The notes beneath the pieces are model-generated. The model made no database searches, was not told the origin of the DNA, and was given only the letters and a program-made list of their open reading frames with translations. Position numbers and translations under genes: made by a program. A stretch of DNA of 64,000 nt from Rhodocyclaceae bacterium (lineage in GTDB: Bacteria; Pseudomonadota; Gammaproteobacteria; Burkholderiales; Rhodocyclaceae): assembly GCA_023383815.1 (NCBI GenBank), contig JAHDYG010000017.1, forward strand, positions 25,336 through 89,335. The letters run 5' to 3'. Below are positions 38,204-48,392 of this stretch, in pieces. Each line of letters begins with the position of its first letter. Position 1 is the stretch's first letter.

Positions 38204-39340
38204 CTACTGCGGAAAGATCAGGTCGAATCCGCGCTCGGCCGCATCGAGGCCGAGCCGGCGTGCGGTGCGGGTATTGAAGGCGGCCAGCACATCGCGCAGC
38301 GGCAGCACCGTCTCGGGAGCCCGGGCACCGGCGGCGGTCTTGAGTGCCGATGCAGCCAGCTTGCGCCCCAGTTCGGTGTTGTTCGGGTAGAGCGCGAACA
38401 GCACGCCACGCTGCACGTGCGGCGCGCTGCTTGAGAACACGGCGACCCCCTTCGTCCAGGACTCCTGCAGCACGAGTGGCAGGATCGTCGATTCGTTCGC
38501 GGTGATGCTGTCCTGCGGCAGCCACAGCGCATCGTGCCGGGGGTCGGCCTCGGCGAAGAACCTGCGGTAATGCTCGGCGGCGGCCTTGATGTCGCGCGCC
38601 TCGCGGGTCACCAGTTCGATGCCGAGCGCCTGCGCGGCGGTGCGCGCGAGCCGGATCAGCCATTCGTTCTGATCCGGCTCGTAGACGACGAAGACGCGCC
38701 GGCTCTGCGGTGAGACCTCCTTCAGGCGGGCAAACAGCAGCGCCGGGTCGGGTGCGAGGCTGAGCACCGTTGCGCGCGAGACTTCATCCTCGGGCGCCGA
38801 CACGATTCCTCCCGCGACGACCCCGATTCCGCGGTCGAGCGCATTGGCGGCCCGCAGCCCGTTGCGTCCCAGCGCGATGACCACACGCACGTCCTGGCGC
38901 TTGAGCTCGTCCGAGAGCTGCTGAGGATCGAAGCTGGTGCCGATCGCGAAGCGAACAACCTTGCTCCTGGCCTCGTTCTCGATCCCTTCGATGATGGTGG
39001 TGAAGACGCTGCGGTACGGCTCACCGATGTCCGGATAGAGCACTGCGATCGGTCCGTCGGCAGCGGCGAGCATCAGCGGCGCGGAGCCGCTCTGGCGCTC
39101 CGCGAGAACCAGCATCGGCTGGTCGGCATCGAAGCGGACGGCCAGTTCCATGCGGATCACTTCGATGCCGGGGGTCCTCGCCATGCCCTCGATCATCGCG
39201 GCGAAATTGCTTTCGGCGGGGCCGTCCGCGTCGGAGTAGAGCACCGCGACCCGGGTTGTGGTCGCGGTCGCGCCTGCGAAGCCGTGGGCGACGCTGGCAA
39301 ACCCCAGCAGAAGTGCCAGCAGGAAGCGAAACGAGCGCAT
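38204..39340 (-). CDS. ABC transporter substrate-binding protein, PF04392 type
   Basis: A 378-residue periplasmic protein with a signal peptide (about residues 1-24, FRFLLALLLGFASVAHG) and a type I periplasmic binding fold similar to the tryptophan/uracil/leucine group of ABC substrate-binding proteins (PF04392). Short beta-strand and helix patterns ADGPIAVLYPD, VVIALGRNGLRAAN and RVFVVYEPDQNEW are visible. No permease or ATPase gene accompanies it. It lies between a TonB receptor gene and a membrane sensor kinase gene, in the same direction and 23 bases before the kinase. A sensing role, presenting a ligand to the kinase periplasmic domain, is plausible. Confidence 0.78.
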   Translation of the reverse strand: MRSFRFLLALLLGFASVAHGFAGATATTTRVAVLYSDADGPAESNFAAMIEGMARTPGIEVIRMELAVRFDADQPMLVLAERQSGSAPLMLAAADGPIAVLYPDIGEPYRSVFTTIIEGIENEARSKVVRFAIGTSFDPQQLSDELKRQDVRVVIALGRNGLRAANALDRGIGVVAGGIVSAPEDEVSRATVLSLAPDPALLFARLKEVSPQSRRVFVVYEPDQNEWLIRLARTAAQALGIELVTREARDIKAAAEHYRRFFAEADPRHDALWLPQDSITANESTILPLVLQESWTKGVAVFSSSAPHVQRGVLFALYPNNTELGRKLAASALKTAAGARAPETVLPLRDVLAAFNTRTARRLGLDAAERGFDLIFPQ

Positions 39341-39375
39341 GGTGAACCTCCCACCCCGGGTCCCCGGATGGCGGA

Positions 39376-41469
39376 CTACAGGCGGATACTCGCCTGCAGG
39401 TAGATGGTACGCCCCGGCATTGGAATGTCGTGCGGAATTGCGACGAACGGCGTCGAGAAGGTGCTCGGCTCGTAGGCCCTGGCATCGAAGAGGTTGCGCA
39501 CCGAGAGCGCGAGGTCCCAGCGCCGCGCTGTGCTGCGCTCCGTGCGGATGCTCAGGTCGGCGGTGTGGTAGTCGCCGATCTTCGAGCGGGCGTCGCCCGC
39601 CTGCCGGCGCCGGTCCGCCACACGCTTGACCTGCGCGCTCGCGAGCCAGCCCGGCGTGAAGCGCCAGTCCCCGCGCAGATAGAGCTGATGGCGTGGCGAC
39701 AGGCCCGCGTCCCGGTCGGTCTCGTCGTCGATCGAGCGCTGCCAGGCGTAGTGTGCGGCCAGCCGGACCGTCGGGGTGGCGTCCCACTGTGCTTCGAGTT
39801 CCAGTCCGCTGCCGGTCTGGCTTCCGGCGTTGGCGTAGACCGTATTGACGAGCTGAATGATGTCCCGCATCCGGTAGCGGAAGGCGTTGGCGCCGAGCTG
39901 CAGCCGGCTCGTCGGCTGCCACGACAGTGCGAGTTCCAGCGTGCGGATGCGCTCGGGGTCCAGGTCAGGGTTTCCGATCACGACCGGGTTGTTGAGGTTG
40001 TAGAGCTCGGTGAAGGAGGGCGCGCGGAAGGCCGTGCCGGCCATCAGCCGGGCCGTCATGTTGTAGGCGGCTTCCCAGGCGAGAGCAACGCGCGGGTTCG
40101 TGGTTGCGCCGAAGTCGGAGTACCGGTCGTGGCGCACCCCTGCGGTCAGCGTCCAGTCGCGGGCGAAGGCCCATTCGTCCTGCACGTAGGCGTAGTGCAG
40201 GCGACGGCTGTGCGGGCGCAGGAAGGGCGCGGTGTGCGAGACGTCGATCACGTCGGCGCGTGAACCGGTGCCGATCGGGCTGAAATCCGGATTGAAGTTC
40301 TTCGATTCCCGGATCTTGTAGATCTCCTTGCGCTCGACGCCCGCGCCCAAGCGTATCCGGTGGTCAGCGAAACCCGAATAGATCGCGGAGGCCCCGGCGC
40401 GTACATGCCTTTCCCACTTGTCGGGGTTGCCGATCATGCCGTCGCTGAAGGCGCCACCGAAGGCTCCGGCCGGGTACAGCACCAGATCGGACTGCTCGAC
40501 ATAGTGCAACAGGCTCGCCTGAGCGGTCAGAGCCCAGTCGCGTGCGAAGTCCGGGTTGTCATAGGTCAGATCGGCCGTGATCCGCTCGCTCGCGTTCTTG
40601 CCGGTCGGGTCGAGGGCCGAGGCGACCCCGAGGCCGGACCCGACGTCGTGGCGCTTCTTGAGTCCGAGCCGCAGGCGCCAGTGCTCGAACGCGAGCCCGA
40701 ATTCTCCATCGAGCGCCTTGCGCCGTGCATCGATCGGGCCGGGCGCATGCGAGGCGTTCGTCCCGAACAACGCGTCCCAGCCGCTCTGGCCGTCGGCGCG
40801 CACCGTCTCGCGGTGGCCGTCGGTGGTGCCGGCCCGCAGGTAGGCATTGAGCTCGAACGCCCCGACCTGGCCACCATGGAGCACCCAGGCATCCTGCGTA
40901 TCGAAGCTGCCGGCCCGGAGCCCGAACTCGGTCCCGTCGATGTCCGAGGCGGTCTTCGTGATGATGTTGACCACGCCGGCGAACGCGTCGGCGCCGTACA
41001 CCGCCGACCCCGGCCCCCGGATCACCTCGATGCGCGCCACGTTCTCGAGCGGCAGGCCACCCCACACGTTGCCGCGATCGCCGCTGAAGACGGTCGTCAT
41101 CGGGATGCCATTGACGAGCATCAGCAAGTGCGGGTTGTAACTGCCGGTGATGCCGCGCACGGTGTAGTGCGGAGCGAAGACCCCCGGTGTTCGCGAGACA
41201 TGGAATCCGGGAACGGTTGCGAGCACCTCATCGAGATCGGTCGCACCGGTTGCCGCGATGTCTTCGGCCGTGATTACCGTAGTCACCGCCGGGGCGCGCT
41301 GGACCGGGACCTTCGAACCGGTCGCGATCATCACGAAGGACTTGTCGCCGTAGGCGAGTGCCAGGTCCTCCTCGTCACTGGTCTGGGCGAGGACGGGAGT
41401 GGCGATCAATCCAAAAAGCGTGAGACAGCTGCACAGGGCGTGCACGGAACATGCGCCGTGAGTGGTCAT
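39376..41469 (-). CDS. TonB-dependent outer-membrane receptor
   Basis: A 697-residue outer-membrane receptor. A signal peptide (residues 1-26, ending VLAQ) is followed by a plug domain (about 50-165, with TTVITAEDIAATGATDLDEVL and IEVIRGPGSAVYGADAFAGV) and a beta-barrel ending in the aromatic-poor but conserved YLQASIRL. The TonB box is unclear. Substrates for this receptor group include siderophores, cobalamin and similar ligands. It is the first gene of a run with a binding protein 35 bases away and a hybrid kinase, so receptor, periplasmic protein and sensor may form one import-sensing unit. No regulatory element of a known type, such as a Fur box, is clear upstream. Confidence 0.88.
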   Translation of the reverse strand: MTTHGACSVHALCSCLTLFGLIATPVLAQTSDEEDLALAYGDKSFVMIATGSKVPVQRAPAVTTVITAEDIAATGATDLDEVLATVPGFHVSRTPGVFAPHYTVRGITGSYNPHLLMLVNGIPMTTVFSGDRGNVWGGLPLENVARIEVIRGPGSAVYGADAFAGVVNIITKTASDIDGTEFGLRAGSFDTQDAWVLHGGQVGAFELNAYLRAGTTDGHRETVRADGQSGWDALFGTNASHAPGPIDARRKALDGEFGLAFEHWRLRLGLKKRHDVGSGLGVASALDPTGKNASERITADLTYDNPDFARDWALTAQASLLHYVEQSDLVLYPAGAFGGAFSDGMIGNPDKWERHVRAGASAIYSGFADHRIRLGAGVERKEIYKIRESKNFNPDFSPIGTGSRADVIDVSHTAPFLRPHSRRLHYAYVQDEWAFARDWTLTAGVRHDRYSDFGATTNPRVALAWEAAYNMTARLMAGTAFRAPSFTELYNLNNPVVIGNPDLDPERIRTLELALSWQPTSRLQLGANAFRYRMRDIIQLVNTVYANAGSQTGSGLELEAQWDATPTVRLAAHYAWQRSIDDETDRDAGLSPRHQLYLRGDWRFTPGWLASAQVKRVADRRRQAGDARSKIGDYHTADLSIRTERSTARRWDLALSVRNLFDARAYEPSTFSTPFVAIPHDIPMPGRTIYLQASIRL

Positions 41470-41611
41470 GATTGGTTCCCCCTTGATGAACCCTGCAGCG
41501 CGCTGTTTTCGACAGACAGTTTGCCGATTCGCGATGCGCGTTTGTAACCCCTTTTGCATTATGGTCGTATCCGGCAGCTCAGGCCAGCAATGAGCGAGGC
41601 TGCGCTGTAGC

Positions 41612-41962
41612 CTACAACCCGGCGGGCATCCGCAGCCACCCGCCCAGCGTTGCCAGCGCGAAGAGCAGCACGGTGACACCGTCGCCGACAAGCTCGATCA
41701 CGGATTCCAGGTGCGCGCGCGTCTCCTCCCCCAGGTTCGAGCTTCGTGCCTGCACGCTGAGTGCGTGGCGGGCCAGGATCAATGCGATCTGGATCCCGAT
41801 GCCCCACCAGACCAGCATTCGCGCGCCCTCGCTGGCGTGCGCGGGGAGGATGAACCCGAGCGCCAGCGCCCCATATCCGATCAGCGCCGTACGCACGGCA
41901 GTCAGGGTTCGCATGTTCGATCCCGCGCTCCGGGGATTGGAAGCGGTGTGGCGCTTGCGCAT
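41612..41962 (-). CDS. Small membrane protein of unknown function
   Basis: A 116-residue protein with three predicted hydrophobic segments (about 24-43, 47-63 and 92-112), basic at the N-terminus. I do not recognise the family. The ATG at 41962 has GAGGA eight bases upstream, supporting translation; a second in-frame ATG lies 16 codons downstream at 41914. It is in the same direction as the TonB receptor gene but separated by 142 bases that probably contain the receptor promoter. Confidence in its being a real gene is moderate. Confidence 0.55.
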   Translation of the reverse strand: MRKRHTASNPRSAGSNMRTLTAVRTALIGYGALALGFILPAHASEGARMLVWWGIGIQIALILARHALSVQARSSNLGEETRAHLESVIELVGDGVTVLLFALATLGGWLRMPAGL

Positions 41963-42111
41963 CGGTTTGGTCCTCGTGGTATCGAAGGAGCGGGAAATCG
42001 CTTGCCGCAAGGCAGTCTGAACGCGGATACTCTCACGCTGTCGCGTACCGCTGTCCGCATCGGTATTTCCGGTGTGGAGATTCGCGCCGGAATGCGCTCA
42101 AGGGGAGTCAT

Positions 42112-43434
42112 TTGACCGAATCCGATCTCGCGCCCGCCCGCCTGGTGCCGGGTGAGACCGTCGCGCGGCGGTTCTTCCGTCGGGCCTTTGCGCGCTTCAT
42201 CGCGTTTGCGGTGCTGTTGACGCTGATCCTGGTCGGCGAGACGCTGTGGCTGGCACGCGAGAACCTGAAGGGCGAGCTGGCGATCTACCAGCGCACCTTC
42301 GAGAAGGCCCTCGCATCGGCGCTGTGGTCGATGGACCGCGAGAAGATCGAGTCGCTCGCCAACGGGATCATCGAGATCCCCGACATCAAGGCGGTCCGCA
42401 TCTATGACCCGGTCGACGGGCGCTTGATCATCCAGGCGGGTATGCCGCCGAAGGCTGGCGACAACACGCGGGCTGCGCTGCTGCACCGCTTCGACGTCGT
42501 GCAGGACGAAGGCTTCGGTCGCGAGGTCGTCGGCGTGGCCGAGTTCCATTCCTCGTTCGGGCAGGTCATGCACCGCACCCAGGGCCAGGTCGTGCTGATC
42601 GTCGTGCTCGCGACGCTCAAGACGCTCGCCTTCTGGTGGATCTTTCTCGCCGTCGGCCGGCGCGTGCTCGGTGGCCCGCTGACCGAGATGACCCGCTCGA
42701 TCTCCGGATCGAGTTCGGCACAGCCGCTGACGCTTTCGCCCGACACGGAAAAGGCGATCGACGGGACGGAGCTCGCGCTGCTGCGTGGTGCGTATGACGA
42801 AATGGTGGAGCGGATCCGCAGCGCCCAGTCCGAGCTGGAACAGATGAACCAGGAGCTCGAGCAGCGGGTTCGCGAGCGCACGCGGGAGCTGCGCGAGGCC
42901 AATCTGAAGCTCGAACGGCTCGCCCATACGGATTCGCTGACGGGGCTTGCGAACCGGCGCCAGTTCATCGCGCTGGCGCAGACCGAGATCGCCCGCGCGC
43001 GCCGCAGCGGCCGCCCGGTGTCGCTGGTCGTGTGCGACATCGATCTCTTCAAGCAGATCAATGACGGCTTCGGGCATGCCACCGGCGACAAGGCCATCCG
43101 GCACGTGGCCGAACGGCTGGTCGAGACCGTGCGCATGGTCGACATGGTCGCCCGGTTCGGTGGCGACGAATTCGTGGTCCTGCTGCCGGATCTGCGTCAG
43201 GAGGAGGCCCGCCTGGTGGCCGAGCGACTGCGTGAGTGTCTGGTGTCCAACCCGCTCGTGCTCGAAGACGGGCAGCCCGTTCCGATCACGCTGAGCCTCG
43301 GTGTGGCGACCTTGCAGGAGGGCGACAAGGGTCTGGAGGATCTCTTTCACCGCGCGGACATCGGTCTCTACGAGGCGAAGGGCAGTGGACGCAACCGCGT
43401 GATCGACCAGTCTCAGTCCTCCTGTCGAGGCTGA
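42112..43434 (+). CDS. Membrane-bound diguanylate cyclase
   Basis: A 440-residue protein with a transmembrane helix near residues 26-48, an extracytoplasmic region (about 50-165, FEKALASALWSMDREKIESL, similar to MASE/CHASE-type small sensor regions), a second helix near 160-185, a HAMP-like linker and coiled-coil, and a GGDEF domain (about 270-432). The signature is RFGGDEF, intact; the RxxD inhibitory site is replaced by RMVD, which retains R and D. The start is TTG at 42112 with GGGGAG upstream, an uncommon start codon. The 3' end overlaps the convergent solute-binding-like gene by 22 bases. Confidence 0.88.
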   Translation: MTESDLAPARLVPGETVARRFFRRAFARFIAFAVLLTLILVGETLWLARENLKGELAIYQRTFEKALASALWSMDREKIESLANGIIEIPDIKAVRIYDPVDGRLIIQAGMPPKAGDNTRAALLHRFDVVQDEGFGREVVGVAEFHSSFGQVMHRTQGQVVLIVVLATLKTLAFWWIFLAVGRRVLGGPLTEMTRSISGSSSAQPLTLSPDTEKAIDGTELALLRGAYDEMVERIRSAQSELEQMNQELEQRVRERTRELREANLKLERLAHTDSLTGLANRRQFIALAQTEIARARRSGRPVSLVVCDIDLFKQINDGFGHATGDKAIRHVAERLVETVRMVDMVARFGGDEFVVLLPDLRQEEARLVAERLRECLVSNPLVLEDGQPVPITLSLGVATLQEGDKGLEDLFHRADIGLYEAKGSGRNRVIDQSQSSCRG

Positions 43435-44447
43435 CCCGGCAGCCCCGCTTCACATCGCTTGCGGTACCAGGTGCCGCCGTCCATCAGGCAGGTCGCGATC
43501 GCCTGATCCGTTTCGGAGATGACCAGATCCTGTGGCTGGACCTGCGTTCCGAACGCATGCAGATGGTGCGCGGCATGCAGCCCATGGATCGATTCCGGAA
43601 TCCAGGCGCGATAGGCCGCCGAGAAGTGACCGTCGCGTTCGGCTGCGATGACGGGGTTGGCATCCGCGATGATGCGTTCACCCAGCGGGGAGCGCGAGCA
43701 GGCCAGATGATTGAGGGTGTACGTGCCGTTGCCTTCGACCGGGAAGAAGTCGTACGCGTCGTGATCGGGCGTGTTGGCGAGGTGGTACGAAAGTTCGTAG
43801 GGGTACATCAGTGCGACTTCGGCGCGGCGCTTTTGCAGCATGCCGAGCTTCGATTCGATCGGCCGGTTCGAGGTCAGCGTGACGACGCGGTTTTGGGTGC
43901 GCGCCTTCTCGATCAGTCCATCGAGCACGACCCCGTACGAGCGACCGCTCTGGACCGTGACGGTGCCCTGGGCCTGTTCGATGAGTTCGTCGACTGCGAG
44001 CGAGCCTTCCGGCGTCACGAAGCGCTGCACCTCCTCGCGGCGCTGCCGCTGGATCACCGCGCCGTTCGGAAACTGGGCGTGCAGCGGGTCGGCGTAGACC
44101 ATGAACTGTTCGCGCTCGGGCGTACGGAGAAAGGCCGGGTTGCACACGTTCGGCTTGGTCTTGATGTCGGCGAGGATGCGCTGCACGTTGGCGATGCGCA
44201 GGACGTGCCGGTAACCGGGCAGCGCATCGATCAGCCGCCAGCGGATCACATCGGTATACCCCTTGCCGCGCAACGGTCCGCTGGCCATCTGGATCGGTGG
44301 CAGGTCGATCATGTACCACTCGATCGTCGGAACGTCCGCGTCGCCGGAAGCATGCGCCGGCGCGCCGGCCAGCGCGACGAGCAAGGGGACGAGTGCAGAA
44401 CGCAATGTCTTGCGCAGGCGGGACGGTGCTGGGCGGATTCTGGTCAT
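43413..44447 (-). CDS. Periplasmic solute-binding-like protein (TIGR02285-like)
   Basis: A 344-residue protein with a signal peptide (about 1-34, LVPLLVALAGAPAHAS) and a bilobed extracytoplasmic domain like those of amino-acid binding proteins, resembling a family of orphan proteins of unknown role found in proteobacteria. The core includes TIEWYMIDLPPIQ and AEVALMYPYELSYHL. GGAGG precedes the ATG. There are no permease genes. The gene is convergent with, and overlaps, the membrane diguanylate cyclase gene, so it might influence that sensor in the periplasm, but no partner is proven. Confidence 0.72.
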   Translation of the reverse strand: MTRIRPAPSRLRKTLRSALVPLLVALAGAPAHASGDADVPTIEWYMIDLPPIQMASGPLRGKGYTDVIRWRLIDALPGYRHVLRIANVQRILADIKTKPNVCNPAFLRTPEREQFMVYADPLHAQFPNGAVIQRQRREEVQRFVTPEGSLAVDELIEQAQGTVTVQSGRSYGVVLDGLIEKARTQNRVVTLTSNRPIESKLGMLQKRRAEVALMYPYELSYHLANTPDHDAYDFFPVEGNGTYTLNHLACSRSPLGERIIADANPVIAAERDGHFSAAYRAWIPESIHGLHAAHHLHAFGTQVQPQDLVISETDQAIATCLMDGGTWYRKRCEAGLPGQPRQED

Positions 44448-44546
44448 GGTGGCGGATCCTCCGGCTTCAGTTGGTCGGGCCGGGCCGGCGTGGCACGCTC
44501 CCGAGTCCGTAACATTCTATTGCAAAGCATGGAAGTGCCGTTCGCG

Positions 44547-45512
44547 TCAATCGGCGGAAAGTCGGCGGAACGCGCGCACACCGAAGAGCACACCGGTCAC
44601 GAGCAGCGCAATGCCGATCGTCTCGTGCAGCGTCGGCCAGCGGCCATACCAGAGAAAGGCATAGAGCAGCGCCGCGAGCGTCTCGAAGACGATCAGCTGG
44701 CCGGCGAGCGCGGCCGGAAGCAGGTGACTCGCCTTGTTCCACAGTAAGGTTCCGAGCCACGAGGCCGCCAGCCCGGTCAGCAGCATCAGACCGACGAAGA
44801 GCGCTGGACGCGGTCCGAGGGGCCAGGAGAAGACTGCGCCCGTACCGCTGGAAGCCCAGTCCCAGACCGCGAATCCGAGCGCCGTGACGAGCGCCAGCGG
44901 GAGGGTTGCCAGACCCTGCGCGGTGGCCCAGGCACGCGACATCCCCGGGGGGCGGGCGCGCAGCCAGCGGCTGTTGCGGATCGGATACCAGGTCCAGCAG
45001 GCCAGCGCGCAGCAGGCCAGCAGCAGGCCAAGCGCGGTGTCGAACGGATCCGCTTCGGTGCCTGCGCTGGCTTCGCCCGGCCCGAACTGCACCACGCCGA
45101 GGCCCGTCAGGATGATCGCCAGGGGTGCCGCGAGCCGGCGCCAGTGCACCGCGTCGCCGCCCTCGTTGCGGGATTCGAGCAGGTTGGCCGTGATTGCGAT
45201 CACGACCGGGAGGGTGCCGATGATCATGGCCGGAACGGGAGCGCCGGCAAGCTGGATCGCCGCTGCGAGGGTGCTGTAGTAGAGCAGGTTGCCGACGAGC
45301 GCCAGCTTGGCGGCCTCGACCCAGTCCGAGCGGCTCAGCCGCGCCAGTGCGCGCCGGTCGAACCCGGCAAGCACGACGGCGAGCAGCCCGAACGCGACAT
45401 AGCGCCCGAACGACAGGACGACCGGTGGATAGTCGCCGAGCACCAGCGGCACAAGAAAGATCAGGCCCCACAGCATGCCCGCGCCGAGGGCGGCGAGTAT
45501 TCCGGTCAACAT
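44547..45512 (-). CDS. EamA/DMT-family transporter
   Basis: A 321-residue inner-membrane protein with about ten transmembrane segments in two EamA repeats. MLWGLIFLVPLVL is near the start and the second repeat ends LWNKASHLLPAALAGQLIVFE with a GRWPTLHETIG segment. It lies 84 bases downstream of the formate dehydrogenase alpha gene on the same strand and could be cotranscribed. It is unrelated in close sequence to the DMT transporter at 1905. The substrate is unknown. Confidence 0.82.
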   Translation of the reverse strand: MLTGILAALGAGMLWGLIFLVPLVLGDYPPVVLSFGRYVAFGLLAVVLAGFDRRALARLSRSDWVEAAKLALVGNLLYYSTLAAAIQLAGAPVPAMIIGTLPVVIAITANLLESRNEGGDAVHWRRLAAPLAIILTGLGVVQFGPGEASAGTEADPFDTALGLLLACCALACWTWYPIRNSRWLRARPPGMSRAWATAQGLATLPLALVTALGFAVWDWASSGTGAVFSWPLGPRPALFVGLMLLTGLAASWLGTLLWNKASHLLPAALAGQLIVFETLAALLYAFLWYGRWPTLHETIGIALLVTGVLFGVRAFRRLSAD

Positions 45513-45596
45513 GAAACCCAGGCGCCAGAGAAAGCCGCCATTCTGGGCCGATCGGGGCCGCAGTGCAAAGCCGGCCCGACCAGGGCTGCGTGCGGC

Positions 45597-48392
45597 TTAC
45601 GCGCGCTCCAGCCGGCACGCGGCGTACTTGAACTCCGGGATCTTGCCGAACGGATCGAGCGCCGGATTCGTGAGCAGGTTGGCCGCGGCCTCGGCGTAGC
45701 AGAAGGGTACGAACACCATGCCCTCGGCCATCAGGGGATCGACGCGTGCGGCGAGCGTGATCGAGCCGCGCCGGGTCGTGATCGTGACCGGCTCGCCGGG
45801 CAGGAGGCCAAGCCGGTCCAGTTCGCCGGGGGCGAGCATGGCGACCGCATCGGGCTCGAGCGCGTCGAGCACGTGGGAGCGGCGCGTCATCGCTCCGGTG
45901 TGCCAGTGCTCGAGCTGGCGCCCGGTCGTGAGCACGGTCGGAAAGTCGTCATCGACCGGTTCGTCCGGGGGCAGCGGGCGGGTCGGCACGAAGCGGGCAC
46001 GCCCGCTCGCGGTCGGGAAGCGTTCGCCGAACACGACGTCGTGTCCGGGCGCATCGTCGGCCGGGCAGGGGTAGGTCACCGACCCCTCGCGTTCGAGGCG
46101 TTCCCAGGTGATGTGGTCGAGCGAGCGCATGCCGCGCTTCATCTCGGCGAACACGTCGCGTGGGTGCGTGTAGTTCCAGCCCAGCCCGAAGCGCCGGGCG
46201 ATCTCCTGCACGATCCACCAGTCGGGCTTCGCCTCGCCCGGCAGCGGGATCGCCGCGCGACCCATCTGCACCTGGCGGTTGGTGTTCGTGACGGTGCCGT
46301 CCTTCTCCGGCCAGGCCGAGGCGGGCAGGATCACGTCGGCCATCTGTGCGGTCTCGGTGACGAAGAGATCCTGCACGACGAGGTGTTCGAGCTTCGCCAG
46401 CGCTGCGCGCGTGTGTTCGAGATCCGGGTCCGACATCGCCGGGTTCTCGCCCAGGATGTACATGCCCCTGATCTGCCCGGCCGCGATCGCGTGGATGATC
46501 TCGACCACCGTGAGCCCGGGGCGTGCGGCGAGCGTCGTGCCCCACAGTGCCTCGAACGCAGCGCGCAAGGCATCGTTGCCCACCGGGCGGTAGTCGGGCA
46601 GCACCATCGGGATCAGGCCGGCGTCGGACGCCCCCTGCACGTTGTTCTGGCCGCGCAGTGGATGCAGCCCGGTGCCGGGACGGCCCACGTGGCCGCAGGC
46701 GAGCGCGAGCGCGATCAGGCAGCGTGCATTGTCGGTGCCGTGCGTGTGCTGCGAGATGCCCATGCCCCAGAAGATCATCGCGCGCTCGGCCCCCGCATAG
46801 AGCCGCGCGATCTCGCGGATCTCGTCGGGCGCGACACCGCACAGCGGTGACATCGCCTCCGGGCTCATGGCGGCCACGTGGGCGGCGAGCGCCTCGAAGC
46901 CTTCGGTGTGGGCGGCGACGTAGTCCGCATCGTGGAGCCCCTCGGCGACGATGACGTGCAGCATCGCGTTGAACAGCGCGACGTCGCTGCCGGGGGACAG
47001 GCGCACCATGCGATACGCATGATCCCCCAGCACCTGGCCACGTGGATCGAGGATGACGAGCCTGGTGCCGGCCTTCGCTGCCTGTTTGAAGAAGGTCGCA
47101 GCGACCGGGTGGTTCGCGGCCGGATTGCAGCCGGTCACGATCACGAGGTCGGCCTCGGACACCTGCATGAAGGAGGCCGTGACCGCACCAGATCCGATGC
47201 CTTCCATCAGGGCCGCGACCGAGCTTGCATGGCACAGCCGGGTGCAATGGTCGACGTGATTGGACCCGAAGCCGGTGCGCACGAGTTTCTGGAACAGCCA
47301 CGCCTCCTCGTTGGAACACTTGGCGCTGCCGAAGCCGGCCAGCGCGTCCGGTCCGTGCGCATCACGCAGCGCCTTGAGGCCCGCTGCGGCGAAGTCGAGC
47401 GCCTCGTCCCAGCCCGCCTCGCGAAAGTGCGTCAGCGGCTGCGCAGGATCGAAGGCCGGATCAAACGCCTTGGGCACCCCCGCGCGGCGGATCAGCGGGC
47501 GGGTGAGGCGCGCCGCATGGGTCGGATAGTCGAAGCCGAAGCGGCCCTTCACGCACAGCCGGTTGCGGTTGGCGGGTCCCTCCCGGCCTTCGACGAACAG
47601 GATGCGGTTGTCGCGCACGTGGTAGGTGAGCTGGCAGCCGACGCCGCAGTACGGGCACACGGAATCGACCTGGCGCTCGGAGCGGGCCGAATCGCCGCGG
47701 CCGTCGGCATCGACGAGCGTGGCCGGCATCAGCGCCCCGGTCGGGCAGGCCTGCACGCACTCGCCGCAGGCCACGCAGGTGCTCGCCCCCATCGGGTCGT
47801 CGAAGTCGAACACCACCTTGGCCGCTGTACCCCGGTAGGCAAGCCCGATCACGTCATTGACCTGCACCTCGCGGCACGCGCGCACGCACAGCCCACATGT
47901 GATGCACGCATTCAGGTCGACATGCATCGCGGTGTGCGAACCATCGCACCGGGCCACTTCCGGTTCGCGGGCCGGAAGCCATGCGCGTGCGGTGGTGGCG
48001 TCCACGCCGAGCGCCTCTGCGGTGTGCCACAGGTGGCTGGAGCGGTCGGGGCTGTCGGCGCGCGCCGGCTGGTCGGCGAGCAAGAGTTCCAGCACCCCCA
48101 CGCGCGCCGCGCGCGCACGCGGCGAGCTTGCGCTGCGCACGATCATCCCCGGTTCGGCCCGCCGGATGCAGCTTGCGGCGAGTGCGCGCTCGCCCTCGAT
48201 CTCGACCATGCACGCGCGGCAGTTGCCATCGGCGCGATAGTCCGGGGCATCCTTGAAACACAGGTGGGGAATGGTCTCGCCGTTTCGCCGCGCGAGTTGC
48301 CACAGCGTCTCGCCCGGTCGCGCCGTGACGCGCACCCCGTCGAGCGTCAGCTCGAACGGCGCATCCTCCGCAGGGCGTGGCTGGGCGCTCAT
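45597..48392 (-). CDS. NAD-linked formate dehydrogenase, catalytic alpha subunit
   Basis: A 931-residue molybdenum or tungsten bis-pterin enzyme. N-terminal [2Fe-2S] ligands are Cys45, Cys58, Cys61 and Cys75. Two ferredoxin-type [4Fe-4S] motifs follow, CITCGLCVRAC (163-173) and CVACGECVQAC (206-216). The formate-oxidising domain then binds another [4Fe-4S] through Cys246, Cys249, Cys253 and Cys280. Catalytic Cys387 precedes His388 (RLCH); the codon is TGC, so it is not selenocysteine. The gene overlaps the beta-subunit gene by four bases. With the fused beta subunit it resembles the two-subunit W-type FDH1 of Methylobacterium. It oxidises formate to CO2, reducing NAD. Confidence 0.93.
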   Translation of the reverse strand: MSAQPRPAEDAPFELTLDGVRVTARPGETLWQLARRNGETIPHLCFKDAPDYRADGNCRACMVEIEGERALAASCIRRAEPGMIVRSASSPRARAARVGVLELLLADQPARADSPDRSSHLWHTAEALGVDATTARAWLPAREPEVARCDGSHTAMHVDLNACITCGLCVRACREVQVNDVIGLAYRGTAAKVVFDFDDPMGASTCVACGECVQACPTGALMPATLVDADGRGDSARSERQVDSVCPYCGVGCQLTYHVRDNRILFVEGREGPANRNRLCVKGRFGFDYPTHAARLTRPLIRRAGVPKAFDPAFDPAQPLTHFREAGWDEALDFAAAGLKALRDAHGPDALAGFGSAKCSNEEAWLFQKLVRTGFGSNHVDHCTRLCHASSVAALMEGIGSGAVTASFMQVSEADLVIVTGCNPAANHPVAATFFKQAAKAGTRLVILDPRGQVLGDHAYRMVRLSPGSDVALFNAMLHVIVAEGLHDADYVAAHTEGFEALAAHVAAMSPEAMSPLCGVAPDEIREIARLYAGAERAMIFWGMGISQHTHGTDNARCLIALALACGHVGRPGTGLHPLRGQNNVQGASDAGLIPMVLPDYRPVGNDALRAAFEALWGTTLAARPGLTVVEIIHAIAAGQIRGMYILGENPAMSDPDLEHTRAALAKLEHLVVQDLFVTETAQMADVILPASAWPEKDGTVTNTNRQVQMGRAAIPLPGEAKPDWWIVQEIARRFGLGWNYTHPRDVFAEMKRGMRSLDHITWERLEREGSVTYPCPADDAPGHDVVFGERFPTASGRARFVPTRPLPPDEPVDDDFPTVLTTGRQLEHWHTGAMTRRSHVLDALEPDAVAMLAPGELDRLGLLPGEPVTITTRRGSITLAARVDPLMAEGMVFVPFCYAEAAANLLTNPALDPFGKIPEFKYAACRLERA

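Noticed and set aside
47200..47260. Selenocysteine in formate dehydrogenase
   Set aside because: The active-site codon before His is TGC (Cys), not TGA.
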